Positions 17,315 to 26,935 are shown, numbered from the stretch's first letter. The stretch: DNA of 64,000 bases from Salsipaludibacter sp963735045 (GCA_963735045.1 CAVTIZ010000003.1:1488001-1552000), one strand, 5' to 3'. The notes: generated by a model from the sequence alone, not told the origin. Made by a program: numbers and translations.

Positions 17315-19398
17315 CAGTCGACGTCGTCCGGTCCGGCCTCGATCTCGGTCACACGCAGGTCGAACAGCTCTTCGTAGATGGACCGCACGATCGGCGCCGC
17401 GGTCTGGGACCCACCGCCGCCACGCTCGATGCTGACGACCACGACGTACTCGGGGTCGTCGGCCGGGGCGTAGGACGCGAACCACGAGAACGGCACGTTG
17501 TCCCGGTCCTCGTCCACGTTGTAGCCGGCCTGGCCCGTGCCGGTCTTGCCGGCGACCGGGTAGCGGTCCAGGGGGAAGCCGCGGAAGGGCACGCGGCCCG
17601 TTCCCTCCTCGGCCATCACGACGTCCTCCAGGCCCTGCTGGAACTCGTCCCACCACGCATCGGGGGCATCGATCTCGTGGGCGACCTCGGGCTCGATCTC
17701 CTCGACGACCTCACCGGCGGGATCGCGGATCTCCTTGCCCAGCCGCGGCTTCATGATCGTGCCGCGCGTGGCGACACCCGCATAGGCGGCCGCGACCTGC
17801 AGCGGGGTGACCAGCACGTCGCCCTGGCCGATGGACATGTTGACCGCGTCACCACCACGCCAGATGTGCCCGAAGTCGCACAGGTCGCGGAACAGTTCGT
17901 AGTTCTCGTCGTCTGCGGTCAGCACGTCGTTGGCCATCGTGCAGGAACCGTTGATCGCGTCGCCGTCGGCGATGCTGAGGTCCTTGGTGTTGAACCAGTA
18001 GTCCAGCCGCCACTCGCGACCCGGGATGACCCCGCTGGCCTCGCCGGGGATGTCCAGGCCGACGGTGTCGCCGAACCCGAACTCGCGGGCGGCGTCGGCG
18101 TAGACCTCGTCGATGTCGGCAGCCTCGACGCCGGCCTCCTCCTGTGCCCGCTCCTGGGCCCACTGGTCGGCGGCCAGGCGGTAGAAGAAGGTGTCGCAGG
18201 AGCGCTCGAGGGCCTTGGCGAGGTCCATCTCGCCCTCGGGTTCCTCGTTCCAGTTGTTGAACTCGCGGCCACCGACCTCCAGCGAGGCCGGGCAGTCGAT
18301 CTCGGTGTCCACCGTGAGCCCGCCACCGTCGTCGCCGCGCTCGTGGTCGCGCAGGCCGCCCAGGCCCGAGGCGATCTTCCACACCGAGGCCGGGGGGTAG
18401 GTCGCGCCGACGGCCCGGTTGACGCCGGGCTCGCCGTAGACGTCGTCGCGGTCGAAGTAGTAGTCGAAGTAGTCCGGGGACCCCGACGCCAGCCCGCGCG
18501 GGTCGAAGGTGGGGTACGACGCCATCGCCAGCACGGCGCCGTCGTCGGGGTCGAGCACGATCGCGGACCCACCGACCGCCTCGACCGGGACCTCGTCCCC
18601 GTCGTCGAGTTCGTAGACGAACTCGTCACGGGCGGTCTGGATCCCCTCCGCCAGGATGCGCTCGACGGAGGCCTGCATCTGCAGGTCCAGCGTGAGCACG
18701 ACGTCGTTGCCCCGCACCGGCGGGATGTTGGACAGTTCGCCGACCATGTTGTTGCTGGCGTTGACCTCGATGCGACGAACGCCCTCGGTGCCCTGCAGGG
18801 CGTCGTCGTAGATCCGCTCCATCCCGGCCTTGCCGATGACGTCGCCGGGGTCGAACCCGGCCCAGCGCTCGCTGGTGAGTTCCTCGGACGTGACCTGGCC
18901 GGTGTAGCCGACGAGGTGGGCGGCGGTCTTCTCCTGGGGGTACTCGCGGATCGGGAGCCGCTCGGCGACCACCCCGGGGAACAGTTCGGGATGCTCCTGG
19001 ACCGCGAACACCACCTCGGGTGCCACGTCCACGGCGACCGGGACCGGTCGGAACACCGACCGCTCCAACGACTGCATGGACTCGACCAGTTCCGGTTCGG
19101 CCACGTCCAGCAACGACGCGAGCCGGGTGATCACCCGGGCCACATCCGGCTCGTCGAGCGGTTCGCCCGCGGCATCCAGGAACCGGTCGCGCTCGACCGA
19201 GATCGCCAGCGCGATGCGGTTGCGGACCAGTTCCTCACCGTCGGTGGTCAGGATGCGGCCGCGGGGTGCCTCCGAGGTGACCTGGGTGGTGCGGTTCTGC
19301 TGCGCCAGGGACTGGAAGCTGTCCCCGGCCAGGACCTGCAGGAAGTACAGCCGCGACACGAGCGCGACGAGCAGGCCCACCATCACGATGGTGAGCAC
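17314..19398 (-). CDS. mrdA: penicillin-binding protein 2 (class B transpeptidase)
   Basis: A 694-residue or slightly longer class B PBP that cross-links side-wall peptidoglycan with RodA. An N-terminal membrane anchor is followed by the pedestal domain (APRGRILTTDGEELVRNR) and the transpeptidase domain. The transpeptidase carries SxxK in YPPASVWKIASG, SCD (the SxD form usual for PBP2) in ERSCDTFFYR, and KTGT in PVAGKTGTGQAGYN. GTG at 19398 is the first ordinary start. However, the frame continues 16 residues upstream with coding-like sequence (DSIATDDYSPGLRL) to a CTG at 19446, so the true start may be there. It overlaps rodA by one base. Confidence 0.93.
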   Translation of the reverse strand: MLTIVMVGLLVALVSRLYFLQVLAGDSFQSLAQQNRTTQVTSEAPRGRILTTDGEELVRNRIALAISVERDRFLDAAGEPLDEPDVARVITRLASLLDVAEPELVESMQSLERSVFRPVPVAVDVAPEVVFAVQEHPELFPGVVAERLPIREYPQEKTAAHLVGYTGQVTSEELTSERWAGFDPGDVIGKAGMERIYDDALQGTEGVRRIEVNASNNMVGELSNIPPVRGNDVVLTLDLQMQASVERILAEGIQTARDEFVYELDDGDEVPVEAVGGSAIVLDPDDGAVLAMASYPTFDPRGLASGSPDYFDYYFDRDDVYGEPGVNRAVGATYPPASVWKIASGLGGLRDHERGDDGGGLTVDTEIDCPASLEVGGREFNNWNEEPEGEMDLAKALERSCDTFFYRLAADQWAQERAQEEAGVEAADIDEVYADAAREFGFGDTVGLDIPGEASGVIPGREWRLDYWFNTKDLSIADGDAINGSCTMANDVLTADDENYELFRDLCDFGHIWRGGDAVNMSIGQGDVLVTPLQVAAAYAGVATRGTIMKPRLGKEIRDPAGEVVEEIEPEVAHEIDAPDAWWDEFQQGLEDVVMAEEGTGRVPFRGFPLDRYPVAGKTGTGQAGYNVDEDRDNVPFSWFASYAPADDPEYVVVVSIERGGGGSQTAAPIVRSIYEELFDLRVTEIEAGPDDVD

Positions 19399-19592
19399 CG
19401 TCAGGCGCAGGCCCGGGGAGTAGTCGTCGGTGGCGATGGAGTCCAGCCTGGGTGGTCAGGGAGGGTGGTGGGCGCATGTCCGTGGCACCGGCACACCGGT
19501 GGGCCAGGGGTCGGACGTGCCGATCGGTGGCGTGGTTGCGTCGACGTGGTGGGGCCCTCGGGCCACCTCGCGGGTGGCCGTCGCGGGCGCGG

Positions 19593-20123
19593 TCAGCCGG
19601 CCGACCCGCCGGGGTTGCTGGCGGCACCGGCGTCGAGCGGGAACTGGCGGTCAACGTATCGAGTGAGGGCGAACGCACCGGGTGCCAGCAGGATCGCGTA
19701 GACGGTGGCCACCAGCGACGCCTCGGCGATCAGGAGGGCCGACGCCGACTTCTGGGCCAGCAGGGCCGACAGGAGCCCGTAGCCCCCCACGCCGAGGAAC
19801 GTGCCGGCGCCGGCGAACAGGGTCGGGGCGGTCAGCGACTCCGGGGCCAGGTAGGGACGTGCGGCGCCGACGCCGTAGCCGATGCCCAGGTAGACCACGG
19901 CCGACAGCCCGAGCGGTCCGGTCGAGGACAACAGGTCGGTGAGCAGGCCGGCCGGCAGGGCGATGCGGACCCCGGTCAGCGCACCGTCGTCCAGCGCGAA
20001 GGCGATCACCAGCAGCAGCAACAGGTCGGGCGTGAAGCCGGACACCGTCAGCACCGGCAGGATCGACACCTCCACCAGGGCGATGAGCACCATCAGCAGG
20101 CCGATCACGACCGCGCGCGCCAT
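19593..20123 (-). CDS. mreD: rod shape-determining protein MreD
   Basis: A 176-residue polytopic membrane protein with about five hydrophobic segments. Its identity follows from size, the PDLLLLLVIAFALDDGALTG segment, and its position between mreC and mrdA. The ATG overlaps the mreC stop (ATGA-type, one base shared). MreD is a membrane component of the elongasome thought to balance MreC and PBP2. Confidence 0.9.
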   Translation of the reverse strand: MARAVVIGLLMVLIALVEVSILPVLTVSGFTPDLLLLLVIAFALDDGALTGVRIALPAGLLTDLLSSTGPLGLSAVVYLGIGYGVGAARPYLAPESLTAPTLFAGAGTFLGVGGYGLLSALLAQKSASALLIAEASLVATVYAILLAPGAFALTRYVDRQFPLDAGAASNPGGSAG

Positions 20124-21157
20124 CAGGTGTCCGTGGGCGACGGGTCGGACGTCGGTTCCGACGCGGGGTCGGGCGTGGGCTGGGGGCTGGAGTCCGTGGC
20201 GCCGTCGGGGCCCGGGCTCGGCGAGCCGGTCGGCGGTGGCGGGGTCGGGACCTCCTGGGCCGGACGCTGCGGGTCCACCGGCGGGGCGGTGAACTCCGGA
20301 TCGGGGTCGAGCTCGATCGGGTCGCCCTCGTCGACGGGTTCGGTCTGCACGACCGACACGATCCCCAGGGTGGAGAAGTCCACGAACGGGAGCACGTCGA
20401 CGGTGCGGGTGAGCTGGCCCTCCTCGACGTCGGCGCGGGTGACCACGCCGATGGGGATGCCCGAGATGTAGGTGCCACCCACGTAGGACGAGGTCACGAC
20501 CTGCTGGCCCACCTCGATGTCGACGTCGGTGATCAGCGGCTCGAAGATCAGGGGCTCGTTGCCGTCGCCGGCCAGCGACCCGAGCACACCGGTCTCGGCG
20601 ACGCGCACGGCGGCACCGAAGTTGGGGTCGATGGTCAACAGCACGCGTGACGTGGCGGCGTTGGTGGCGATCACGCGACCGACCAGGCCGTCGCCGTTGA
20701 CCACCGGCATGTCCGGCTCCACCCCGTCGTCGCTGCCGACGTCCAGGGTGGCGGTCCATTCGAAGTTGGACGCCCCCTGGGCGATCACCTGGGCCGACAC
20801 GGTCGCCAGTTCGTTGCGATCCCGGAAGTCCAACTGCTCACGCAGTTCGTCGTTCTCGCGCACGACGTCGTCGTAGGACAGGCGCCGTTGCTCGGTCTGG
20901 GCGAGCTGGGCACGCAGTCGCGCGTTCTCGGCCCGCAGTTCCAGCAGCTCCCCGACGTTGGACGCCGCGGAGGACACCGGGCGCACCACGGTGGCGAGTC
21001 CGTCCTGCAACGGCCCCAGCACGACCCCGACGCCGTTGCGCAGGCGGCTGCCGAGGTCGTCGCCGGTGGCGTCGGACCGGAAGTCCAGGGTCACCAGCAC
21101 GAGTGCGGCCACGACCGAGATCGCCAGCAGGATGCGGGCGCGACGACGATGGAACAT
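20123..21157 (-). CDS. mreC: rod shape-determining protein MreC
   Basis: A 344-residue bitopic protein: N-terminal anchor (RARILLAISVVAALVLVTLDF), a coiled coil (about 70-110, LLELRAENARLRAQLAQTEQ) and the periplasmic-type beta domain containing NFEWTATLDVGSDDGV and PVVNGDGLVGRV. These are standard MreC landmarks. The last 55 or so residues are Pro/Ser/Thr-rich and probably disordered, an extension common in high-GC actinobacteria. MreC activates PBP2/RodA. Confidence 0.94.
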   Translation of the reverse strand: MFHRRRARILLAISVVAALVLVTLDFRSDATGDDLGSRLRNGVGVVLGPLQDGLATVVRPVSSAASNVGELLELRAENARLRAQLAQTEQRRLSYDDVVRENDELREQLDFRDRNELATVSAQVIAQGASNFEWTATLDVGSDDGVEPDMPVVNGDGLVGRVIATNAATSRVLLTIDPNFGAAVRVAETGVLGSLAGDGNEPLIFEPLITDVDIEVGQQVVTSSYVGGTYISGIPIGVVTRADVEEGQLTRTVDVLPFVDFSTLGIVSVVQTEPVDEGDPIELDPDPEFTAPPVDPQRPAQEVPTPPPPTGSPSPGPDGATDSSPQPTPDPASEPTSDPSPTDT

Positions 21158-21229
21158 CAGCCACCACCGCCCAGCACGGGATCGGCCGCCCCCGCACTGG
21201 GAGCGGCCGGAACCGGTGGGTGGAGCCGA

Positions 21230-22270
21230 TCAGCCACGCGAGGAGGAGATCAGGACCTTGCGCAGTGCCTCGAACTCCTCCAGGCACTTGCCCGACCCGA
21301 CGGCGACCGACGACAGCGGGTTGTCGGTGATGTGGATCGGCATGCCGGTCTCGTGCTTGAGGCGCTCGTCCAGCCCGCGCAGCATGCCGCCACCGCCGGC
21401 CAGCACGATGCCCTTGTCCATGATGTCGGCGGCGAGTTCGGGAGGGGTCTTGTCGAGGGTGTTCTTGACCGCGTCGACGATGGAGTTGACGGGCTCCTCG
21501 ATGGCCTTGCGGATCTCTTCGGAGGACACGACGATCGTCTTGGGCAGTCCCGACACCAGGTCGCGGCCGCGAATCTCGGCGTGGGGCTCGTCGGGCAGCG
21601 GGAACGCCGACCCGATGGCCATCTTGATCTCCTCGGCCGTGCGCTCGCCGAGCATCAGCGAGTACTCCTTCTTGATGTAGGAGATGATCGAGTCGTCCAG
21701 TTCGTCACCGCCGATGCGGATCGACTGGCTGGTCACGATGCCGCCCAGGGAGATGACGGCGACCTCGGTGGTGCCGCCACCGATGTCCACCACCATGTTG
21801 CCGGCGGGCTCGTGGACCGGCAGGCCGGCCCCGATCGCGGCGGCCATGGGCTCTTCGATGATGTAGGCGGCGCGGGCGCCGGCCGACATCGTGGCCTCCT
21901 CGACGGCGCGCTGCTCGACGCCGGTGATGCCCGAGGGCACGCACACGACCACGCGCGGCTTGGCCAGGAAGCGACGCTTGTGCACGGCCTGGATGAAGTA
22001 GCGCAGCATCTTCTCGGTGACGTCGAAGTCCGCGATGACGCCGTCCTTGAGGGGGCGGATCGCCATGATGTGGCCGGGTGTGCGGCCGATCATGCGCTTC
22101 GCCTCGGCGCCGACGGACAGGATCGCGCCGTTCTTGGTGTTGATGGCGACGACGGACGGCTCGTTGAGCATGATCCCGCGACCCCGCACGTAGACCAGGG
22201 TGTTGGCCGTGCCGAGGTCGACGGCCATGTCCCGGCCGAGCATGTGGATGTTGGGGAACGTGGAGGCCAC
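21230..22270 (-). CDS. mreB: rod shape-determining actin homologue MreB
   Basis: A 346-residue bacterial actin that directs elongation. The nucleotide-binding motifs are AVDLGTANTLVYVRGRG (phosphate 1), VVDIGGGTTEVAVI (phosphate 2) and GIVLAGGGGMLRG (adenosine). The GTG start gives the usual ASTFPNIHMLGRDMAVDLG N-terminus and is preceded by AAGGG at good spacing. It is the first gene of the five-gene shape operon; a TATCGT -10-like hexamer lies at 22432-22437. The presence of mreB with mrdA and rodA indicates a rod-forming ancestor or cell. Confidence 0.97.
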   Translation of the reverse strand: MASTFPNIHMLGRDMAVDLGTANTLVYVRGRGIMLNEPSVVAINTKNGAILSVGAEAKRMIGRTPGHIMAIRPLKDGVIADFDVTEKMLRYFIQAVHKRRFLAKPRVVVCVPSGITGVEQRAVEEATMSAGARAAYIIEEPMAAAIGAGLPVHEPAGNMVVDIGGGTTEVAVISLGGIVTSQSIRIGGDELDDSIISYIKKEYSLMLGERTAEEIKMAIGSAFPLPDEPHAEIRGRDLVSGLPKTIVVSSEEIRKAIEEPVNSIVDAVKNTLDKTPPELAADIMDKGIVLAGGGGMLRGLDERLKHETGMPIHITDNPLSSVAVGSGKCLEEFEALRKVLISSSRG

Positions 22271-22643
22271 TGGTGGACCCTTCGAACGGGTGGAGGAGGA
22301 ACGGGAGGCGGGGGTCGGCGCGGTGCGTCGTGGCGGTGCCAGGGGGTGGCGCCCTCGGTCTGCGCGAGGGCCGGCGGCCATGCCGGCAGGGACCGGCGGA
22401 CGTGACGTCGAGTGTCCTGCGACGATATCGCGGGGGCTGGCCGGCCGACACCCCACGGGTGGCCGGACGCACGCTGACCGCCATCGGTGGCTGTCACTCC
22501 CACCGTAGCCGATCATCGGTTCATGTTGCCAAAGTGGCGGGTGTTGCTTCTGAGCGACGGGATCTCGATCGTCGCCACGTGTCCACAGCGGGGCGAACCG
22601 GGGCCCGGCGTCGTCGCGACCCGGGTCACGATGGCCGACCAGC
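22271..22643. other. divergent promoter region mreB / radC
   Basis: A 373-bp gap between divergent genes. It contains a TATCGT -10 candidate for mreB (22432-22437, minus) and a short perfect palindrome CCGATCATCGG at 22509-22519. No convincing coding sequence or repeat is seen. The open readings here are shadows of high GC. Confidence 0.5.
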
Positions 22644-23159
22644 GTGGAACGGACCGACGTGGGACAGCCCGACGTGACGACCTGGGATCACGGACCGCGC
22701 GGTGGCACGACCACCGCGCAGATCTCCTGCGTCGGCTGCGCGGCCGAGGCGGGCCGGCGGCCCGCCTCGGCGTTGGACGACGCGCCCGGGGTGACCTCGC
22801 CCGAGCGTGCGGCCGAGGTGCTGGCCCCGCTGCTGGTCGGTCGCGACCGGGAACGGTGCGCGGCCGTGCTGTTGGACACCCGCCATCGCGTGCTGGAGGT
22901 CGCCGTGGTCAGCATCGGGTCACTGGACCACACCTTCATGTCCCCCCGGGAGGTCTACCGGGACGCGCTGCTGGGCAACGCCGCCGCGGTCGTGGTGGGC
23001 CACAACCACCCGTCGGGCGACCCGACGCCGTCGCGGGACGACCTCGCGGTCACCACGCGACTCGCGCGCGCCGGGGACCTGGTGGGGGTCGACCTGCTCG
23101 ACCACCTCGTCGTGGCTGGCCAGCGGTGGCAGTCACTGGCGCGGGCCGGCCACGTGTGA
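22644..23159 (+). CDS. radC: RadC/JAB-domain protein
   Basis: A protein of up to 171 residues with the RadC JAB/MPN-like domain. The metal-binding motif is GHNHPSGDPTPS, with the family segments GRDRERCAAVLLDTRH and FMSPREVYRDALLGNAAAVVV before it. The usual N-terminal helix-hairpin-helix half is missing, so this is the short form. The function of RadC is unclear: the old DNA-repair assignment is not upheld for many members. radC next to mreB is an ancient arrangement in bacteria, but here the gene is divergent. The start is uncertain; several GTG codons are possible. Confidence 0.82.
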   Translation: MERTDVGQPDVTTWDHGPRGGTTTAQISCVGCAAEAGRRPASALDDAPGVTSPERAAEVLAPLLVGRDRERCAAVLLDTRHRVLEVAVVSIGSLDHTFMSPREVYRDALLGNAAAVVVGHNHPSGDPTPSRDDLAVTTRLARAGDLVGVDLLDHLVVAGQRWQSLARAGHV

Positions 23160-23170
23160 GCAGGTCCGGC

Positions 23171-24847
23171 TCAGGACTCGGGGCTGGGGTCCTCCCCCGC
23201 CCCCTCGCCTTCGCCCTCCCCCTCGACGTTCCCGTCGGGCTGCTGCTCCGACGGGGTGTCCTGCGCGGGCCCGAGGCCGTAGAGGTAGCCGTCGCGAGAC
23301 CCCACGAACACCTGGCCCTTCCAGGCCGCCGGGGTCGACTCGATGCAACCCGCGGTGACCTGGGACTCACCCAGCCGCTCGGGGTCGCGCGGGTCGGTGA
23401 GGTCGTAGACCCGCAGGGCGGGGGTCTCGAAGCAGTCCACGGCCACCAGCAGCCGGTCCCCGGCGAGCACGGGCGACGACTGGGCCCAACCGCCGACGTC
23501 GTCGGACCACACGACCTCGCCGGTGTCGGCGTCCACGACCAGCAGCTCACCCGGCTGGGTGGGCACGTACAGCAGTCCGTCGCGCCACGCCGGGGTGGCC
23601 CAGATGCCACCCTCGAAGCCACCGGCAGGGGGGATGTCCAGGGACCACACCAGCGGGTCGTCGGGCTGGTCGGGATCCAGCTTGACCAGCTGGCCGACCT
23701 CCTCACCACGGTCCGTGGCCAGGTCGACCTCCGCCGAGACGTAGATGTCGCCCTCCGGGTCGGCCACGATCGACGCGTCGACGTCGTCGCCCATCCAGAA
23801 GTCCAGGACGACCTCGGCGTCGCCGTCGGGCAGGTCGGCGATGTCCACGCCGACCACGCGTCCGGCCGAGTTGGCGAAGTAGGCGCGGTCCTCGAACACC
23901 GCGGTGGAGTTCTCGACCGACTGCTGGCGGCCGACCTCGGCCACGAGCTCGTCGGTGAAGGCCGGCATGTCGAACACGATGTCGGGATCGACGGTCACCA
24001 GCCCGTCGTCGTCGAGCTCGCGACCCAGCTCGATGGCGAACCACCAGCTGTTCTCGCCACCGACGTAGACCACGCCGTCCACGACCACCGGGTTGCTGTC
24101 CCAGTCGTCGTTCCACATGCCGGGCACCGCGTCGGCCGACAGCGACCACAGCTCCTCGGGCTCGTCGCGGTCCAGCGCGATGATGCGCCAGTCCTCGTCG
24201 CGGGACCCGGCGTACAGCAGCGGCCACCCATCGGGATCCAGCGACACCGACCCCTTGATGATGTCGCCCATGTCGAAGTCGTCGCGGGTGCGCTCGCCCG
24301 TCTCGGCGTCCAGGAAGTGGATGGCCTTGTCGTAGGCCCCCACGATCACCTCGGTGACGCCGTCGGGGCGCTCCCACACCACGGGCTGGCCGGTCCAGCC
24401 GGTCCCGCACCACACCTTGTCCTCACCGAAGACCGGCGAGTTGCCACACATCGGTTCGTCCGGGAAGGTCCACTGGACCTCCAGCTCGGCCGGGATCGGG
24501 CCCGTCCCGTACCACGTGCGGGTGGGGTTTCCCCGGAACATCGTGAGTCCCTCGACCTCGCCCCACGGCGCGTTCACGCCCCCGGCGAGGTCGGGCCAGG
24601 TCTCGGGTGTCGGTTCCGGTGTCGGCAGGGGGGTCGGTCCGGGGCTCGGCGGGGGGCTCGTCGGGGAGCTCGGCGGGGGGCTCGTCGGGGAGCTCGGTTC
24701 GGCCGCCGGCGAGGAGCCGTCGGGACCTGGGTCGGCCGCGAGGATCGCGTCGTCGGGCGGCTCGCCGGTGCGCGCCAGGGCGATCGCCCCCCACAGGACC
24801 AGCACGGCGGCCAGGACGAACGGCAGGACGGGCAGGCGCGTGGTCAT
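23171..24847 (-). CDS. membrane-anchored PQQ-like beta-propeller protein
   Basis: A 558-residue predicted exported protein. It has a single N-terminal hydrophobic segment (PVLPFVLAAVLVLWGAIALA), a Pro/Ser/Thr-rich spacer (about 40-85, with an SSPTSPPP repeat) and a large domain of propeller-like blades. Recurrent blade signatures include WSLSADAVPG, VVDGVVYVGGENSWW, LYVPTQPGELLVVDADTGEVVW and GQVFVGSRDGYLYGLGPA. The C-terminus is a Glu/Gly-rich tail. Blades of this type occur in BamB-like and PQQ-dehydrogenase-like proteins, but no dehydrogenase active site is evident, so a scaffold or surface-sensor role is more likely. It is convergent with radC (11 bp apart) and just downstream of ndk. Confidence 0.8.
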   Translation of the reverse strand: MTTRLPVLPFVLAAVLVLWGAIALARTGEPPDDAILAADPGPDGSSPAAEPSSPTSPPPSSPTSPPPSPGPTPLPTPEPTPETWPDLAGGVNAPWGEVEGLTMFRGNPTRTWYGTGPIPAELEVQWTFPDEPMCGNSPVFGEDKVWCGTGWTGQPVVWERPDGVTEVIVGAYDKAIHFLDAETGERTRDDFDMGDIIKGSVSLDPDGWPLLYAGSRDEDWRIIALDRDEPEELWSLSADAVPGMWNDDWDSNPVVVDGVVYVGGENSWWFAIELGRELDDDGLVTVDPDIVFDMPAFTDELVAEVGRQQSVENSTAVFEDRAYFANSAGRVVGVDIADLPDGDAEVVLDFWMGDDVDASIVADPEGDIYVSAEVDLATDRGEEVGQLVKLDPDQPDDPLVWSLDIPPAGGFEGGIWATPAWRDGLLYVPTQPGELLVVDADTGEVVWSDDVGGWAQSSPVLAGDRLLVAVDCFETPALRVYDLTDPRDPERLGESQVTAGCIESTPAAWKGQVFVGSRDGYLYGLGPAQDTPSEQQPDGNVEGEGEGEGAGEDPSPES

Positions 24848-24877
24848 CGTGGGCCGGCCTCCGGTGCCTCGACCGGG

Positions 24878-25291
24878 TCAGAACCGTCCGGGGAAGAAGA
24901 TCTCGAGCTCGCGCGACGCGGACTCGGGCGAGTCCGAGCCGTGCACGATGTTCTCCCCGATGACGGTGGCGAAGTCCCCACGGATCGAGCCGGGGGTGGC
25001 CTCGATCGGGTTGGTCGCACCCATGATGGTCCGCAACCCCACGATCGCGTCCTCACCCGACACGCACATCGCCACCAGCGGGCCGGAGGTGATGAAGTCG
25101 ACGAGCTCGCCGAAGAACGGCTTGTCCACGTGCTCGCCGTAGTGCTCCTCGGCAGTCGCCCGCTCCAGGGTCCGCAGCTCCATGGCCTCGACCACGTAGC
25201 CCTTGCGCTCGATGCGCGACACGACCTCGCCGACCAGGCCGCGGGCGACGCCGTCGGGCTTGACGAGGATGAGGGTCTGCTGGGCTGCCAT
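24878..25291 (-). CDS. ndk: nucleoside diphosphate kinase
   Basis: A 137-residue NDP kinase that transfers gamma-phosphate between nucleoside tri- and diphosphates. LILVKPDGVARGLVGEV marks the N-terminus, and the catalytic histidine is in ENIVHGSDSPESA. Length and sequence match the bacterial tetramer or hexamer family. The ATG is preceded by GGACCTCCC on the coding strand and a TACCGT -10 candidate lies at 25412-25417. It stands between folC and the shape genes as in other actinobacteria. Confidence 0.97.
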   Translation of the reverse strand: MAAQQTLILVKPDGVARGLVGEVVSRIERKGYVVEAMELRTLERATAEEHYGEHVDKPFFGELVDFITSGPLVAMCVSGEDAIVGLRTIMGATNPIEATPGSIRGDFATVIGENIVHGSDSPESASRELEIFFPGRF

Positions 25292-25514
25292 GGGAGGTCC
25301 TGTGTCGGTCGGGATGGGTCGGGACGGGTGGCGCCGGTGGGACGGCGGACCACCCGGCGGCAGGCGAGGGGGCGCCACGAGGGCGGCTCCTCGCGAGCCG
25401 AACGGGCCCCAACGGTAACCCAGACGCGCGGCGGCCGGGGTCGGTGGCGGCACACCCCCACGGACGGCCCGCCCCGCGAGCGCGTCGGCGGCCCGGGTCG
25501 CCGTCGTGGGTCGC

Positions 25515-26819
25515 TCAGGCCCCGACGGGCAGGTACAGGTCGCGTGCCGAACCGACGGTGTGCAACGACCCGGTGACCACCACCCCGTCGCCCTGCCCGG
25601 CCACGCCGGTCGCCAGTTCCATCGCCGTCGCGACGTCGTCGGCCTCCTCCACGGCGATGCCGGTTCCCTCGAACACGCGCCGGGCGACGGTGGCCAGCTC
25701 GCCCACGCTCGCCGCACGGGGCGAGTCGGGGGTCGTCACGACGACGTGGTCGACGACGTCGCGGAACGCGGCGACGATCCCGTCGAGGTCCTTGTCGGCC
25801 AGGCAGCCCAGGACCAGCACCACGTTGCGGAAGGTGAAGGCCTCGTCCAGCGTGGCCGCGGCCGCGCGGGCGCCGTGGGGGTTGTGGGCGCCGTCGAGCA
25901 CGATCGTGGGATGCCGCGCGACCACCTCCATGCGGGCCGGCGAGTCCACACGTGCGAACCCGGCCCGCACCACGTCGTCGTCCACCTCCGCGAACCGCGG
26001 TCCCAGGAACGTGGCCACGGCACCCAGGGCAACGGCTGCGTTGTCGGCCTGGTGGGCGCCGTGCAGGGGCAGGAAGATGTCGTCGACCACGCGCTCCCCG
26101 ACCCGGAGCGCGACCTGCTGGCCACCCATGGCCACGTCCCGGTCGGCCACGCCCAGGTCCCGGCCCCAGGCCGTGACGGGGGCGTCGACCGCCGCCGCGG
26201 CGTCCACCAGGATGGCACGCACCTCCTCGACCTGGTCTCCCAGCACGAGCCGGCCGCCGGCCTTGATGATGCCGGACTTCTCGCGTGCGGTGGCGGGCCG
26301 GTCGCCCAGTTCGCGGTGGTCGACGTCGACGGGGGTGATGACGGCGACGTCGCCGCGGACCACGTTGGTGGCGTCCCAGCGACCACCCATGCCGACCTCG
26401 ACGACGGCCACGTCCACGGGCAGGTCGGTGAAGGTCCACAGCCCCATCGCGACCAGCAGTTCGAAGAAGGTCACGTCCTGGCCGGTCGCGTCGACCAGTC
26501 CGGCCACGGCCGACACGGCCTCGACCGTCCGTGCGAAGTCCTCCTCCGAGATCGGCTGGAGACCGACCTGGATGCGTTCGCGCACGGTCTGCAGGTGCGG
26601 CGAGGTGAAGGTCCCCGCGGTCAGGCCCAGTTCCGACAGCAGGGCGGCGATCATCCTGGTCGTGCTGGTCTTGCCGTTGGTCCCGGTCAGGTGGATCGTC
26701 GGCAGGCTGTCCTGGGGGTTGCCCAACAGGTCCATCACGGCGGTGATCCGGGACAGGTCGGGCACCATGCGACCGGGTCCACGGTCGTCCAGCACACGGC
26801 GAGCGGCGGCGAAGTCCAC
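25515..26819 (-). CDS. folC: folylpolyglutamate synthase / dihydrofolate synthase
   Basis: A 434-residue Mur-ligase-like enzyme that adds glutamate to folates (and may make dihydrofolate). The ATP-binding loop is LTGTNGKTSTTRMI. VVEVGMGGRWDATN and LDGAHNPHGARAAA are the further family motifs. The GTG start is preceded by CAGGAACC, a good ribosome site, and yields the common N-terminus DFAAARRVLDDRG. It precedes ndk after a 223-bp gap and follows the site-2 protease gene. Confidence 0.94.
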   Translation of the reverse strand: MDFAAARRVLDDRGPGRMVPDLSRITAVMDLLGNPQDSLPTIHLTGTNGKTSTTRMIAALLSELGLTAGTFTSPHLQTVRERIQVGLQPISEEDFARTVEAVSAVAGLVDATGQDVTFFELLVAMGLWTFTDLPVDVAVVEVGMGGRWDATNVVRGDVAVITPVDVDHRELGDRPATAREKSGIIKAGGRLVLGDQVEEVRAILVDAAAAVDAPVTAWGRDLGVADRDVAMGGQQVALRVGERVVDDIFLPLHGAHQADNAAVALGAVATFLGPRFAEVDDDVVRAGFARVDSPARMEVVARHPTIVLDGAHNPHGARAAAATLDEAFTFRNVVLVLGCLADKDLDGIVAAFRDVVDHVVVTTPDSPRAASVGELATVARRVFEGTGIAVEEADDVATAMELATGVAGQGDGVVVTGSLHTVGSARDLYLPVGA

Positions 26820-26935
26820 GACGGTTCCTGCGACGGGGTGCGGGAGGAGGTGGGCGCGACGACACGACGACGGGCCCACGGGCACCCACGACATCGCGCT
26901 GGTCGGGAACGGGCCGTCGGCCCCGTCGTGCGACG

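Noticed and set aside
17314..19398. SCD instead of SxN in penicillin-binding protein 2 as a possible loss of function
   Set aside because: An SxD triad is the normal second motif in the PBP2/MrdA group; SxxK and KTGT are intact.
24643..24705. Repeated GGGGCTCGTCGGGGAGCTCG stretch as a regulatory repeat
   Set aside because: It lies inside the propeller gene and codes the SSPTSPPP spacer; it is a coding repeat.
22487..25576. A 1029-codon plus-strand reading opposite the propeller, ndk and folC genes
   Set aside because: It is antisense to three genes with clear families. Its translation is Arg/Gly/His/Asp-biased with no domains, the usual artefact of high GC.
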